A stretch of 64,000 nucleotides of DNA from contig NZ_WTYA01000001.1 of assembly GCF_009828025.1 (NCBI RefSeq), forward strand, positions 372,001-436,000, in the 5' to 3' direction. This DNA comes from Qipengyuania algicida. Lineage in GTDB: Bacteria > Pseudomonadota > Alphaproteobacteria > Sphingomonadales > Sphingomonadaceae. Under the pieces are notes generated by a model. The model did not search any database, was not told the DNA's origin, and was given only the letters and a program-made list of their open reading frames with translations. Made by a program: the position numbers and the translations under genes. Of this stretch, positions 9,333 through 18,724 are shown piece after piece (within the stretch, counting starts at the first letter, position 1; every line of letters starts with the position of its first letter).

Positions 9333-12218
9333 ATGGTTCGACATATGCTTGCGGGCAGCCTTCTGGCGATCGCCTGTGCCACTGCCACATCTGCTATTGC
9401 CGCCGACAAGGACTACGCACCGGTCGCCACACCTGCCGAGCTGGTGAACGCGGTCAACATTCCATACCAGCAATTCACTCTGCCCAACGGCCTCACCGTA
9501 TTGGTGAACGAGGATCGCAAGGCGCCCGTGGTCGCGGTATCGGTGTGGTACAAGGTCGGCTCCAAGAACGAACCCAAGGGCAAGACCGGCTTTGCGCATC
9601 TGTTCGAACACCTGATGTTCAACGGGTCGGAGAACTCGCCGGGCGATTTCTTCGAACCACTGCAACAGGTCGGCGCGACCGATTTCAACGGTACCACATG
9701 GTTCGACCGCACCAACTATTTCGAAACCGTGCCCACCGCCGCGCTCGACCGCGCGCTGTTCCTCGAAAGCGACCGCATGGGTCATCTGCTTGGCGCGGTG
9801 ACGCAAGAGAAGCTCGATAACCAACGCAGCGTCGTCCAGAACGAGAAGCGTCAGGGCGACAACCAGCCTTATGGCCTCGTGGAATACGAGCAGCTCGAAA
9901 ACCTCTATCCGTCAGGGCATCCCTATCACCACTCGACGATCGGCTCGATGGCCGATCTCGACAGCGCCAGCCTCGACGATGTGCGCGGGTGGTTCAAGGA
10001 TCACTATGGCCCCAACAACGCGATCCTGGTGCTGGCGGGCGACATCGACCTTGCCACCGCCAGGCAGAAGGTGACCAAATGGTTCGGCGATATTCCCGCC
10101 GGGCCCAAGGTGCAGCCGGTGGCAGCGCCGGTCCCGACACTCGACGCGCCAAAGACCAAGACCATTTATGACAAGGTCGCGACCGAACGCGTCTATCGCA
10201 TGTGGGCAACGCCGGGTTACGACAAACCCGATTATCTCCCGCTGCAACTGGCCGGATCGGTGCTCGGCGGACTGGCCAGCTCGCGGCTCGACAACGAGTT
10301 GGTGCGCGGACAGCAGATCGCGGTGCGCGTGTCGACCAGCCAGGACACTTTCGGGCAGGCAGGCCAGTTCGTGATCTATGCCGATGCCAAGCCCGGCGTC
10401 AGCACGGAAGAACTGGGCAAGGCGCTCGACGCCCAGATCGCGCAATTCCTGGCCCAAGGTCCGACTGAGGACGAACTGCAACGCGCCGTCACGCGCTATG
10501 CTGCCGGACGCATCGGCGGGCTGGAGCAGGTTGGCGGCTTCGGCGGCAAGGCCCCGCAGCTTGCGCAAAGCCTGCTGTTCATGGGTTCACCCGATGGCTA
10601 CAAGAGCGAGCTGGAGAAGGCGGCCAAGCTGACACCTGCCCAGGTCAAGGCGGCGGCCGATAAATGGCTGACACGCCCAGCATTCTCGCTGATCGTAGCA
10701 CCGGGCGATCGCAAGGAAGGCGGCGAGCAGCGCGGCGGCTATTACACCGCACCGGGTATCGAGGGCGCGCATCCGGCCTATTATCTCAACCCCGCCGATC
10801 CGGTGGCGGCGATGGGTGCGGCGGCAGCGGCAACCGCGGCAACCACGCCCGACCGTTCGAAAATGCCCGATCTCGGCACGCTCAAACCGCTCGACTTTCC
10901 CAAGATAGAACGCGCCACCCTGCCGAACGGGATGAAGATCTATTTCGCGCGGCGCGACGCCGTGCCCACAGTCAACGTCCGCGTCAGCTTCGATGCGGGC
11001 TATGCCGCCGATCCGCGCGACAAGCTGGGCATCCAGTCGCTGATGCTGAGCACGATGGACCAGGGCACCAGCGACCTCGACGCGCAGCAACTCGCGATTG
11101 CGCAGGAACGGCTGGGCGCGAACATTGGCGGCACTGCCAATGTCGACACCACCAGCTTCGGCATGAGCACGATGGCGCCCAATCTCGCGCCGTCGCTGGC
11201 GCTGCTTGCCGATTACATCCGCCATCCCGCTTTCCGCGAGAAAGACCTCGATCGGGTGCGTGTGCAACAGCTCACGCGGATCAAGAACGAGATGAATTCG
11301 CCCGGCGCCATGGCACAACGCACGCTGTTTCCGGCAATCTACGGCGACCACCCCTATGGCATCCCGCCAAGCGGGACCGGCAACGCGTCTGTCGTCAAGG
11401 CCGCGACCCCGGCCGATCTCAAGGTATTTCATGATGAGTGGCTGCGCCCCGACAACGCCAGCGTTTATGTCGTCGGCGACACCACGCTGGAGCAGGTCAA
11501 GGCGATGCTGGCCAAGAGCTTCGGCGACTGGCAGGCCCCCGCAACACCCAAGCCGGTGAAGAACTTCTCCGCCAAGATCGAGCCGCAGAAAAGCCGCATC
11601 ATCCTGATCGACAGCCCGGGCAAGCCGCAGTCGGTGATCCTCGCGGGCCGTGTGCTCAATCAGAAGGGCACAGACGATCTGGTGGTGCTCGACAGTGCCA
11701 ACCAGGTGTTCGGCGGGGACTTCCTCAGCCGCATCAACATGGATCTGCGCGAAACCAAGGGCTGGTCCTATGGCGTGCGCAGTATCGTGGCCGATCCGCT
11801 CGATCGCGCCAGCTTCATGATCTACGCGCCCGTACAGGCGGACAAGACCGGTGCATCGATCCAGGCACTGCGTCAGGATCTCGACGCCTATACCCAGGGC
11901 GGTGAAGGCGTGACGTCGGAAGAGCTGACCCGCATCGTCAACGGCAATGTCCGCGAACTGCCTGGCCGGTTTGAAACCAGCCGCGCGGTGCTCGGCGGGA
12001 TCGTCAACATCGTCGAGCACAACCGGCCCGACGATTTCTATCAGACGCTGGCCAAACGTTACGGCACGCTGGGCGCAACCGAACTGGACGAAGCTGCCAA
12101 AGCCGCGCTGAGAGGCGATGATCTGGTGTTCGTGGTGGTCGGCGATGCCAAGACCGTGGAACCGCAGCTTGACGCAGTGGGTTTACCCGTAGAAGTTCGC
12201 GAGCCACAGAGCGATTGA
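9333..12218 (+). CDS. Exported M16-family zinc metallopeptidase (insulinase/pitrilysin-like)
   Basis: Periplasmic zinc protease of 961 aa with a clear signal peptide (MVRHMLAGSLLAIACATATS, cleavage near AIAA). The N-terminal M16 domain has the inverted zinc motif HLFEH (in GFAHLFEHLMFNGS) and the conserved Asn-Gly-Thr context downstream. A second M16 half starts around residue 530 (PNGMKIYFARRDAVPTVNVR) and lacks HxxEH, so it is the usual inactive partner domain of this clan. Translation start at 9333 was chosen for the GAGGGGG ribosome site and the signal peptide. It follows the acylase gene after a palindrome and could be co-expressed with it. The substrate is unknown. Confidence 0.94.
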   Translation: MVRHMLAGSLLAIACATATSAIAADKDYAPVATPAELVNAVNIPYQQFTLPNGLTVLVNEDRKAPVVAVSVWYKVGSKNEPKGKTGFAHLFEHLMFNGSENSPGDFFEPLQQVGATDFNGTTWFDRTNYFETVPTAALDRALFLESDRMGHLLGAVTQEKLDNQRSVVQNEKRQGDNQPYGLVEYEQLENLYPSGHPYHHSTIGSMADLDSASLDDVRGWFKDHYGPNNAILVLAGDIDLATARQKVTKWFGDIPAGPKVQPVAAPVPTLDAPKTKTIYDKVATERVYRMWATPGYDKPDYLPLQLAGSVLGGLASSRLDNELVRGQQIAVRVSTSQDTFGQAGQFVIYADAKPGVSTEELGKALDAQIAQFLAQGPTEDELQRAVTRYAAGRIGGLEQVGGFGGKAPQLAQSLLFMGSPDGYKSELEKAAKLTPAQVKAAADKWLTRPAFSLIVAPGDRKEGGEQRGGYYTAPGIEGAHPAYYLNPADPVAAMGAAAAATAATTPDRSKMPDLGTLKPLDFPKIERATLPNGMKIYFARRDAVPTVNVRVSFDAGYAADPRDKLGIQSLMLSTMDQGTSDLDAQQLAIAQERLGANIGGTANVDTTSFGMSTMAPNLAPSLALLADYIRHPAFREKDLDRVRVQQLTRIKNEMNSPGAMAQRTLFPAIYGDHPYGIPPSGTGNASVVKAATPADLKVFHDEWLRPDNASVYVVGDTTLEQVKAMLAKSFGDWQAPATPKPVKNFSAKIEPQKSRIILIDSPGKPQSVILAGRVLNQKGTDDLVVLDSANQVFGGDFLSRINMDLRETKGWSYGVRSIVADPLDRASFMIYAPVQADKTGASIQALRQDLDAYTQGGEGVTSEELTRIVNGNVRELPGRFETSRAVLGGIVNIVEHNRPDDFYQTLAKRYGTLGATELDEAAKAALRGDDLVFVVVGDAKTVEPQLDAVGLPVEVREPQSD

Positions 12219-12252
12219 ACTGGATCGTTCACATCTAAGAGGAGAGCTGATT

Positions 12253-12555
12253 ATGTCCGTAGCCGGAACCTATAACACCGTCGTCAAGAGCCCGATGGGT
12301 GACCAGAAGGGCACTTTCACCGTCGTTCCCGGCGATGGCGACAGCTTCACCGGCTCGATGGCCGGCGGAATGGGCTCGATGGACGTCAAGGACGGCAAGA
12401 TCGACGGCGACAAGCTGACCTGGGCGATGGACATGACCGTGCCGATGCCCATGACGCTCAATTGCGAGGCCACCGTCAACGGCGACCAGCTGACCGGCAA
12501 GGTCAACGCGGGCGCATTCGGCGACATGCCGCTGACCGGCGAACGGGCCAGCTGA
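12253..12555 (+). CDS. Small conserved-looking hypothetical protein (100 aa)
   Basis: Good ribosome site (AGGAGAG) 7 bp before the ATG. The protein is Gly/Asp/Thr-rich with regularly alternating short strands (GTYNTVVKSPMG, KGTFTVVPGDGDSFTGSM, GKIDGDKLTWAMDM, CEATVNGDQLTGKVN), suggesting a small beta-barrel or beta-sandwich without signal peptide or membrane segment. It resembles short proteins often found in sphingomonads, but I cannot name a function. It lies 34 bp after the M16 protease gene on the same strand and before a terminator, so it is probably the last gene of that operon. Confidence 0.75.
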   Translation: MSVAGTYNTVVKSPMGDQKGTFTVVPGDGDSFTGSMAGGMGSMDVKDGKIDGDKLTWAMDMTVPMPMTLNCEATVNGDQLTGKVNAGAFGDMPLTGERAS

Positions 12556-12584
12556 ACCAGACCATCTTTTCAGCAACGAACAAG

Positions 12585-12618
12585 GGGCGTCGGAGGCAAT
12601 TCCGGCGCCCTATTTTCG
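12585..12618 (+). terminator. Rho-independent terminator
   Basis: A 10-bp GC-rich stem (12585-12594 with 12601-12610, one T-G pair, 6-nt loop) is followed by TATTTT. It lies 30 bp after the small hypothetical gene. Confidence 0.75.
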
Positions 12619-12752
12619 CGCCTGCACAAAATTCTGTTTATCATCCGGGCGCTTGCTTGCACCGCCGATTGGTGCTCACATGTACTCAACGGGTCGACTC
12701 GCGTTGACAGAACCAGACGCTACCGAGAACTCACTCGATTGGGGGACCCGTC

Positions 12753-13541
12753 ATGCACAGATCATTCGTATCGTTCGCCGCAATGCTCGCCAGCGTTTCC
12801 ATGGCTGCATCACCGCTCGCTGCAATGAAGGCGTCGCAGTTGACCGACATCAACGGCCTGCACGGTCGCGATGCCGAGAGCAGCTTGCAATCACGCGGCT
12901 TTGCCCATGTCTCGACCAACAAGAATTCGATGGGATATGTCTACAGCTACTGGTGGAACGACCGCGACAAGGATTGCGTACAGGTCGAAGTCTATGATGG
13001 TCGCGTCCAAACCATAAACGATGCCAGCGCGCAGGATTGTGGACACAAGAAGGACAATACCGCGGCTGTCGTCGGTGTAGTGGCGGGCGCCGCTATCCTG
13101 GGGGCGCTGCTAGCGCACAAATCCAATCATCACGATAACAACCGGCACCTGACCGACCGCGAAGCCGAAAACCAGTATGAGCGCGGCTATACCGACGGGC
13201 TGCACAATGCGCCCTATCACAATTACGACCGCCATGACGCCTATTCCTCGGGCTACACCGCCGGAGTCGACCAGAGGCGCGCCAATCTCAGCCATCACCA
13301 GCAATACGGCGGCTATGTCCGGACCGCGCAATTCAACGACCTGCGCGGCGCACGGGCGGCGGGCGGAATGGACGAGCTGGGTCGACGCGGCTTCCGTCAG
13401 GTGGATAATTTTACCTCTGGCAACACCCGCTATTCGATCCAGTACCGCCCTCAGTCGCGCCAATGCTTGCAGGTGACGATCGCGGATGGCAGGTTCTACG
13501 ACCTGCGTGATATATCCCGACATCCAAGGTGCCGTTCATGA
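12753..13541 (+). CDS. Exported protein with an internally duplicated domain (unknown function)
   Basis: 262 aa with a signal peptide (about 1-24). Residues 30-96 and 194-260 align with each other: both carry RGF, a Tyr/Trp-rich strand, Cys-x-Q-V, DGR and a final Asp...Cys, so the domain is duplicated and each copy has two Cys that could pair. Between them lies a glycine/alanine-rich hydrophobic stretch (103-122) that looks like a membrane segment or glycine zipper, followed by a His/Tyr/Asp-rich region with a small repeat (GYTDG / GYTAG). No known family was recognised. The stop codon overlaps the start of the next gene by ATGA, so the two are translationally coupled. Confidence 0.85.
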   Translation: MHRSFVSFAAMLASVSMAASPLAAMKASQLTDINGLHGRDAESSLQSRGFAHVSTNKNSMGYVYSYWWNDRDKDCVQVEVYDGRVQTINDASAQDCGHKKDNTAAVVGVVAGAAILGALLAHKSNHHDNNRHLTDREAENQYERGYTDGLHNAPYHNYDRHDAYSSGYTAGVDQRRANLSHHQQYGGYVRTAQFNDLRGARAAGGMDELGRRGFRQVDNFTSGNTRYSIQYRPQSRQCLQVTIADGRFYDLRDISRHPRCRS

Positions 13542-14266
13542 ACTCAACCGCAACCGTAAAGCTACTTGCCATGATTGTGCCGGGCCTGTGCCTGGTGGCG
13601 TGTTCGAACTCTTCGGACCCTGCTGCGCATAGCCAGGCAGCACCGGATTCGATGGCCCAAATGGACCATTCCGCCCACGCTGCGCAGACATTGGCACGTA
13701 ACGGCGGTATTCCCGGCACACTGGCACCTTTCGGTGAGGGATATCCCGAATCCGGCGATCCTTGTCGGAGGCTGGGAGAGTCGAGCGCAACATCAAATTG
13801 GCTTGACGATGACGCGGTGCTGGTAGGCTGTGCCAAGGCGGAAGATGCCAAGCCGCTTGGCGGCAAAATCGTCGATACCGTGCAAGGCGTCACGATCCTG
13901 TCGATCCCCATGGCGGAGGCGGACATACCTCACAATTCGCATGACGTGCTGGTGCCGGGTACCGATTTCAATGCCACCACGACACTGAAATGCGGAATGG
14001 ACCGGGCCAAGCCGACAGAATCCTGCCCAGCGGGCGTAAAACGCAATTGGGGTATCGACGGCACTGCCATGGTGGTGGTGACCAAGCCCGATGGACGAAA
14101 GCGCGCACTGTTCTTCCGCGACGGCAAACCACTCAATGCGGACAGTTCACAGGCGGACAGTTCTGCGGGCTGGACATTTACCGGCATCCGCAAGGGAGAC
14201 GAGGTCACAATCCACTTCGGTCCTGAAACTTATGTGGTGCCCGACGCGCTGGTCGAAGGCGGCTAG
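13538..14266 (+). CDS. Predicted lipoprotein of unknown function
   Basis: 242 aa. The N-terminus is a lipoprotein signal with a lipobox (CLVAC) placing the acylated Cys near residue 25. A His/Met/Ala-rich spacer (MAQMDHSAHAAQ) follows, then PFGEGYPESGDPCRRLGES and WLDDDAVLVGC, and a C-terminal half with strands and two Cys (LKCGMDRAKP, ESCPAGVKRNWG). The start at 13538 was preferred because its ATG overlaps the preceding stop (ATGA) and the lipobox then sits at the right distance. Coupling to the duplicated-domain protein suggests a shared envelope role. Function unknown. Confidence 0.85.
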   Translation: MNSTATVKLLAMIVPGLCLVACSNSSDPAAHSQAAPDSMAQMDHSAHAAQTLARNGGIPGTLAPFGEGYPESGDPCRRLGESSATSNWLDDDAVLVGCAKAEDAKPLGGKIVDTVQGVTILSIPMAEADIPHNSHDVLVPGTDFNATTTLKCGMDRAKPTESCPAGVKRNWGIDGTAMVVVTKPDGRKRALFFRDGKPLNADSSQADSSAGWTFTGIRKGDEVTIHFGPETYVVPDALVEGG

Positions 14267-14278
14267 CGAGCTGAATAC

Positions 14279-14740
14279 CTAGCGCGGTAAATGGTCGCGC
14301 ATCGCCTGATACGCCGCTGCCGCCACGGTGTTGGCCAGATTGAGCGAGCGCACCTTGTCCGACAGCATCGGCAGGCAGACGAGATGCCGTTCGTGTGTCG
14401 CCAGCACGGCTTTGGGCAACCCCTTGGTTTCCTGTCCGAAGACTAGATAGGCATCGCACGGGTAATCGGGCTCGTAAAAGCTGCGGTTTGCGAACTCCTC
14501 GAACAAATAAAGCTGGTTTTCGCGCGGTGCTCGCTCTTCGATAAATGCATCCCAGCTCGCAAATTCGGCCAGGCGGATGTGCTGCCAGTAATCGAGACCC
14601 GAGCGTTTCACCCGCTTGTCCGAAATATCGAAGCCGAGCGGGTGGATCAGCAGCAGCTCCATGTCGAGCGCGACACAGGTGCGCCCCACAGCACCGGTGT
14701 TGCCGGGAATTTCCGGATTGACGAGGACGATGGAGGTCAT
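14279..14740 (-). CDS. trmL: tRNA (cytidine(34)-2'-O)-methyltransferase TrmL
   Basis: SPOUT-class enzyme that methylates the 2'-OH of the wobble base of tRNA-Leu isoacceptors using SAM. At 153 aa it is the normal single-domain length. Family motifs visible: NPEIPGNTGAVGRTC at the N-terminus, HPLGFDI, LVFGQETKGLP (SAM-binding knot loop) and LPMLSDKVRSLNLANTVAAA at the C-terminus. It lies 8 bp downstream of the GFA-family gene and so closes the gatCAB-containing operon, linking tRNA charging and tRNA modification. Confidence 0.95.
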   Translation of the reverse strand: MTSIVLVNPEIPGNTGAVGRTCVALDMELLLIHPLGFDISDKRVKRSGLDYWQHIRLAEFASWDAFIEERAPRENQLYLFEEFANRSFYEPDYPCDAYLVFGQETKGLPKAVLATHERHLVCLPMLSDKVRSLNLANTVAAAAYQAMRDHLPR

Positions 14741-14748
14741 GATTAGTC

Positions 14749-15159
14749 TCAGCCTTCGGTGCCGAGAACCCGATTTTCCCGGTAGTATCCGAAAGTCCCT
14801 TCGCCGGACCAGCTCTTGCCATCGGGATAGCGCAATTCGATCCCGGCGAGCTCGTTTTCGCTGGCCAGCGCCATGTTGACGCCCATCATTGTGTCGCCGA
14901 ACTTAGCAACGCTTGCTTCGGTCAGGAGGAAGTGGGTTGTTGCGCCGCAAGTCGTGCAGAAATGGATTTCGGAACTCGGCACGGGCTTGTCACCGCGGCG
15001 ATAGCTCTTGCCCGGCCCGGTGATTGTGACCTGTGACGGATCGAAATAACCCCAGCGCGCGCCCGACTTGCGGCACATGTCGCAATTGCATGCATTCACA
15101 AACTCGGGCTTTTGGGCAATTGTGACCTCGACCGCACCGCAGAGGCATTGGAGCGTCAT
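14749..15159 (-). CDS. GFA-family (CENP-V/GFA zinc-binding) protein
   Basis: 136-aa small zinc protein of the glutathione-dependent formaldehyde-activating enzyme-like family. Cys ligands are visible as CLCGAVEV, CNCDMC and FCTTCGA, the standard seven-Cys pattern of the fold. Many members have no proven enzymatic activity, so formaldehyde chemistry should not be assumed. The ATG overlaps the gatB stop (ATGA), so it is translated with the amidotransferase operon. Confidence 0.9.
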   Translation of the reverse strand: MTLQCLCGAVEVTIAQKPEFVNACNCDMCRKSGARWGYFDPSQVTITGPGKSYRRGDKPVPSSEIHFCTTCGATTHFLLTEASVAKFGDTMMGVNMALASENELAGIELRYPDGKSWSGEGTFGYYRENRVLGTEG

Positions 15160-16655
15160 CAGCCGAGCTTGTTCTTCAGCAGCTGGTTGACTACCGCCGG
15201 ATTGGCCTTGCCCTGCATCGCCTTCATCGTCTGGCCGACAAAGAAGCCGAACAGCTTGTCCTTGCCGCCGCGATATTCGGCGACCTTGTCGCTGTTGGCG
15301 GCGATGATCTGGTCGATCGCGGCTTCGATCGCGCCGGTGTCGCTGACTTGCTTCAGCCCTTCGGCTTCGGCGATCTCTTCCGGGTTGCGCCCGGTCTTGA
15401 GCACGATTTCGTAGATTTCCTTGGCCTGCCCGCCGCTGATCTCACCCGCGGCCTGCATTTTCAGGATGGCTGCCTGCGCTTCGGCGGTGGCGTGCGCGGG
15501 ATTACCCTCGTCATCTACCGCGTTCATCACGCCCGGCGCGACCGAGAGCGACCAGTTCGCGACCTGCGTTGCCACATCGCTTGCCGGCTTGCCCAGCGCC
15601 TTTGCGGTGGTCGCCAGCAGCGTTTCAAAGCGCGCGAAGGTCTCAACCTCGGCGGTCAGCTCGCGCGCATTATATTCGCTGAGACCCAGTTCGCCGGTGT
15701 AGCGCGCGCGCTTGGCGTCGGGCAGTTCGGGCAGCGAGGCCCGGCATTCGTTCAGGAACGCCTCGTCCAGCTCCAGCGGCAGCAGGTCGGGATCGGGAAA
15801 ATAGCGGTAATCATGCGCGTCTTCCTTGCTGCGCATGGTCCGCGTGGTGCCGGTATTGGGATCGAACAGGCGGGTTTCCTGCACTACCGCTCCCCCGCTC
15901 TCGATCAGATCGACCTGGCGGTTGGCCTCGTATTCGATGACCTGCATCACGAAGCGTACCGAGTTGACGTTCTTAGTTTCCGTTCGCGTGCCGAATTCAT
16001 CGCCCGGCTTTCGCACCGAGACGTTGACGTCGGCGCGCATCGAGCCTTCTTCCATATTCCCGTCGCACGAGCCGACATAGCGCAGGATCGAGCGCAGCTT
16101 GCGGACATAGGCCCCAGCTTCGGCTGGCGAGCGCATATCGGGCATGGAGACGATCTCCATCAGTGCAACGCCGCAGCGATTGAGATCGACATAGCTCATC
16201 GTCGGATGCTGATCGTGCATCAGCTTGCCCGCGTCCTGCTCGACATGGATTCGCTCGATGCCGATCACCTTGTCGTTCGGAAGACCAGCCTTCTCATCGG
16301 CTCCGATAGTCAAAGAACCCTCACCCACCAGCGGGTGATAGAGCTGGCTGATCTGATAGCCCTGCGGCAGATCGGCGTAGAAGTAATTCTTGCGGTCGAA
16401 CCGGCTCCACGCATTGATCTGCGCCTCGATCGCCATGCCGGTACGCACCGCCTGACGGATGCACTCGCGATTTGGCACCGGCAGCATTCCGGGCATCGCC
16501 GCATCGACCAGTGATACTTGGCTGTTGGGCTCAGCCCCGAACGCTGTCGAAGCGCCTGAAAACAGCTTCGCGTTGGAGGTCACCTGCGCATGGACCTCAA
16601 GGCCGATTACGACCTCCCATTCGCCCGTTGCGCCCTGAATGCGGTAGTTACTCAT
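15159..16655 (-). CDS. gatB: Asp-tRNA(Asn)/Glu-tRNA(Gln) amidotransferase subunit B
   Basis: GatB binds and activates misacylated Glu-tRNA(Gln) or Asp-tRNA(Asn) by ATP phosphorylation within the GatCAB complex. 498 aa with the diagnostic VIGLEVHAQ near the N-terminus, [19 protein letters not shown], the RADVNVSVR motif and a C-terminal YqeY-like helical tail ([20 protein letters not shown]). The start at 16655 (MSNYRIQ) was chosen over upstream candidates because the family starts there and the ATG overlaps the preceding small ORF by 8 nt. Unlike the textbook arrangement, two tiny ORFs separate it from gatA. Confidence 0.98.
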   Translation of the reverse strand: MSNYRIQGATGEWEVVIGLEVHAQVTSNAKLFSGASTAFGAEPNSQVSLVDAAMPGMLPVPNRECIRQAVRTGMAIEAQINAWSRFDRKNYFYADLPQGYQISQLYHPLVGEGSLTIGADEKAGLPNDKVIGIERIHVEQDAGKLMHDQHPTMSYVDLNRCGVALMEIVSMPDMRSPAEAGAYVRKLRSILRYVGSCDGNMEEGSMRADVNVSVRKPGDEFGTRTETKNVNSVRFVMQVIEYEANRQVDLIESGGAVVQETRLFDPNTGTTRTMRSKEDAHDYRYFPDPDLLPLELDEAFLNECRASLPELPDAKRARYTGELGLSEYNARELTAEVETFARFETLLATTAKALGKPASDVATQVANWSLSVAPGVMNAVDDEGNPAHATAEAQAAILKMQAAGEISGGQAKEIYEIVLKTGRNPEEIAEAEGLKQVSDTGAIEAAIDQIIAANSDKVAEYRGGKDKLFGFFVGQTMKAMQGKANPAVVNQLLKNKLG

Positions 16656-16788
16656 CGTCAATTCGCTTTCCGGTCTCGGAGTCAAAGCGCGCTTCGCCAT
16701 GGTCGATACGCTTGGCGAGGAAACGCACCAGCAGAAAAACGGCCAGTACACCGACCGCTGCCATCAGGTTGAGAGCCGCCATGCTCAT
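16648..16788 (-). CDS. Small single-pass membrane protein (46 aa), between gatA and gatB
   Basis: Starts [20 protein letters not shown], one membrane segment at about 4-22, then a charged tail ([20 protein letters not shown]). Its ATG overlaps the stop of the 48-aa ORF (ATGA) and its own stop overlaps the gatB start by 8 nt. The exact chain of overlaps on both sides argues that it is translated. No homolog is known to me. No strong Shine-Dalgarno is visible, which fits translational coupling. Confidence 0.6.
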   Translation of the reverse strand: MSMAALNLMAAVGVLAVFLLVRFLAKRIDHGEARFDSETGKRIDDE

Positions 16789-16931
16789 TCGAAGGTACCC
16801 ATCAACTGTTTCAGCGCCTTTTTATCCTCACTGCGCTGACGAGCCTTACGTTGCCACCGCATACCAAGGTAAATCATCAGGAGTGCCGAGGACGACATTA
16901 TCACTCCCGCAAGGGATGCGATCAAATCCAT
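16785..16931 (-). CDS. Small single-pass membrane protein (48 aa), directly after gatA
   Basis: Starts [20 protein letters not shown] with one membrane segment at about 3-22, then a strongly basic and charged tail (RWQRKARQRSEDKKALKQ) ending in GTFE. The start codon overlaps the gatA stop (TAATG) and the stop overlaps the next small ORF (ATGA). The layout (N-terminal helix, cytoplasmic basic tail) resembles many small membrane regulators but no function can be assigned. It could alternatively start elsewhere only by losing the coupling. Confidence 0.6.
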   Translation of the reverse strand: MDLIASLAGVIMSSSALLMIYLGMRWQRKARQRSEDKKALKQLMGTFE

Positions 16932-18412
16932 TACCACCATCTCTCCGGCTGCGCCTCAAACTCGGCACGCTGCTGGATCGCCAGTCCTGCATTTAGGACG
17001 CCTTGCTCGTCGAAAGGCTTGCCGATTAGTTGAAGGCCCAGCGGCAACCCATCAGAATTAAGCATCGCGGGCACACTCATCGCCGGGAGCCCGGCAAGGC
17101 TTGCGGGCACGGCGAAGACATCGTTCAGATACATCGTCAACGGATCGTCGCTCAGACTGCCGAGCGGGAAGCTAGCGGTGGGCGTAGTCGGCGCTAGGAT
17201 CGCGTCGCACTGAGTCCAAGCCTGCTCGAAATCACGCGCCACCAGCGCACGCACCTTCTGGGCCTGCGTGTAATAGGCGTCGTAAAAGCCCGCCGAGAGC
17301 ACATAGGTGCCGATCAGCACGCGGCGCTTCACCTCGTCGCCGAAACCGGCGGCGCGGGTGGCGGCATACATGTCCTGCAAACCAGCGCCCTCGGGCAGGT
17401 CGCGCAGGCCGTAACGCACCCCGTCATAGCGCGCGAGATTGCTCGAGGCTTCGGCGGGCGCAATGATGTAATAGGCGGGCAGCGCGTATTTGGTATGCGG
17501 CAGGCTGATGTCGACGATCTCGGCACCGGCATCGCGCAGCCATTGCTTGCCGCGCTCCCAGCAGTCGAGAATCTCGGCATCGGTCCCGTCCATGCGATAT
17601 TCGCGCGGGATGCCGATTTTCTCGCCCTTGAGGTCTGCGTTGAGGCCCTTCTCCCACGCGGGGACGTCCATCTTCAGGCTGGTCGCGTCCTTGGGATCGA
17701 AGCCGGCCATCGCTTCGAGCATGATCGCGCAATCTTCGACGCTGCGCGCCATCGGCCCTGCCTGGTCAAGGCTGGAGGCGAAGGCGACCACACCCCAGCG
17801 GGAACAGCGGCCATAGGTCGGTTTGATCCCGGTGATCCCGGCAAAGGCGGCAGGCTGGCGGATCGAACCGCCAGTGTCGGTGCCGGTGGCGGCAGGCGCG
17901 ATCCTTGCAGCGACCGCGGAGGATGAGCCGCCGGAGGAGCCACCCGGGCTCATCGCGGCATTGCTGCCCGCCTTGCGCCAGGGCGAATTGACGTTGCCGA
18001 AGTAGCTGGTCTCGTTCGACGAACCCATCGCGAACTGGTCGAGGTTGAGCTTGCCCAGCATCCCGGCACCGGCATTCCACAAATTCTGCGAAACGGTGCT
18101 TTCGTACTCGGGCTTGAACCCTTCGAGAATGTGGCTCGCGGCGGTGGTCTGCACGCCCTTGGTGGCGAACAGATCCTTCATGCCGATGGGCACGCCGCCC
18201 ATGATACCCAGATTCTCGCCCTTCGCGCGCTTCGCATCGACCGCATCGGCGGACGCGAGTGCGTGGTCGGGGGTCGTGACGATAAAGGCGTTGAGCGCGG
18301 CGGCGTCCGCCACGGCTGCGTTGAATGCCTCGGCCACTTCGCGGGCAGTAAAATCACCAGCGGCGACACCGTCGCGGATCGCCTTCACGCCGAGTTGTGT
18401 GAACTCACTCAT
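16931..18412 (-). CDS. gatA: Asp-tRNA(Asn)/Glu-tRNA(Gln) amidotransferase subunit A
   Basis: Amidase-signature enzyme that releases ammonia from glutamine for transamidation of mischarged tRNA. 493 aa with the catalytic Lys in [11 protein letters not shown] (Lys at about 79), the Ser-rich signature [16 protein letters not shown] and [14 protein letters not shown] carrying the cis-Ser and nucleophile Ser. The C-terminus ends in QPERWW. It starts directly at the gatC stop and is followed without gap by a 48-aa membrane ORF. Presence of GatCAB suggests that Gln-tRNA and/or Asn-tRNA are made by the indirect route in this organism. Confidence 0.98.
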   Translation of the reverse strand: MSEFTQLGVKAIRDGVAAGDFTAREVAEAFNAAVADAAALNAFIVTTPDHALASADAVDAKRAKGENLGIMGGVPIGMKDLFATKGVQTTAASHILEGFKPEYESTVSQNLWNAGAGMLGKLNLDQFAMGSSNETSYFGNVNSPWRKAGSNAAMSPGGSSGGSSSAVAARIAPAATGTDTGGSIRQPAAFAGITGIKPTYGRCSRWGVVAFASSLDQAGPMARSVEDCAIMLEAMAGFDPKDATSLKMDVPAWEKGLNADLKGEKIGIPREYRMDGTDAEILDCWERGKQWLRDAGAEIVDISLPHTKYALPAYYIIAPAEASSNLARYDGVRYGLRDLPEGAGLQDMYAATRAAGFGDEVKRRVLIGTYVLSAGFYDAYYTQAQKVRALVARDFEQAWTQCDAILAPTTPTASFPLGSLSDDPLTMYLNDVFAVPASLAGLPAMSVPAMLNSDGLPLGLQLIGKPFDEQGVLNAGLAIQQRAEFEAQPERWW

Positions 18413-18714
18413 TATTCGATCACCTTGGGCACGCCGAAAAAGCCATGCTCGGCAGCAGGCGCATTGGCGAGCACGTCGTCGCGCCGACCGCCCGCGGTTT
18501 CGGGGATGGCATCGACCACGTCGTCACGCAGGCGCAGCTGGTTGGGGATCACCGCGGTCATCGGCTCGACCCCGGTCACGTCGACCTCGCCAAGCTGTTC
18601 GACCCAGTTCAGGATCCCATTGAGTTCGGGCACCATGCGCTCGAGCGCGGCATCGTCCATGGCGATGCGCGCAAGCGAGGCAATCTTGGCCACTTCTTCA
18701 CGTGTAACGGACAT
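18412..18714 (-). CDS. gatC: Asp-tRNA(Asn)/Glu-tRNA(Gln) amidotransferase subunit C
   Basis: Small GatC subunit (100 aa) that clamps GatA and GatB. Family features: [15 protein letters not shown] at the N-terminus, [16 protein letters not shown], the conserved GVEPM and a C-terminal FFGVPKVIE. The start at 18714 (MSVTREEV) matches the usual family length. The stop overlaps the gatA start by ATGA; it is the first gene of the gat operon. Confidence 0.96.
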   Translation of the reverse strand: MSVTREEVAKIASLARIAMDDAALERMVPELNGILNWVEQLGEVDVTGVEPMTAVIPNQLRLRDDVVDAIPETAGGRRDDVLANAPAAEHGFFGVPKVIE

Positions 18715-18724
18715 GACATGCGCG

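Noticed and set aside
10587-12020. 477-codon frame antisense to the M16 protease gene
   Set aside because: Composition is typical of a reverse-strand shadow, with no domain and no ribosome site.
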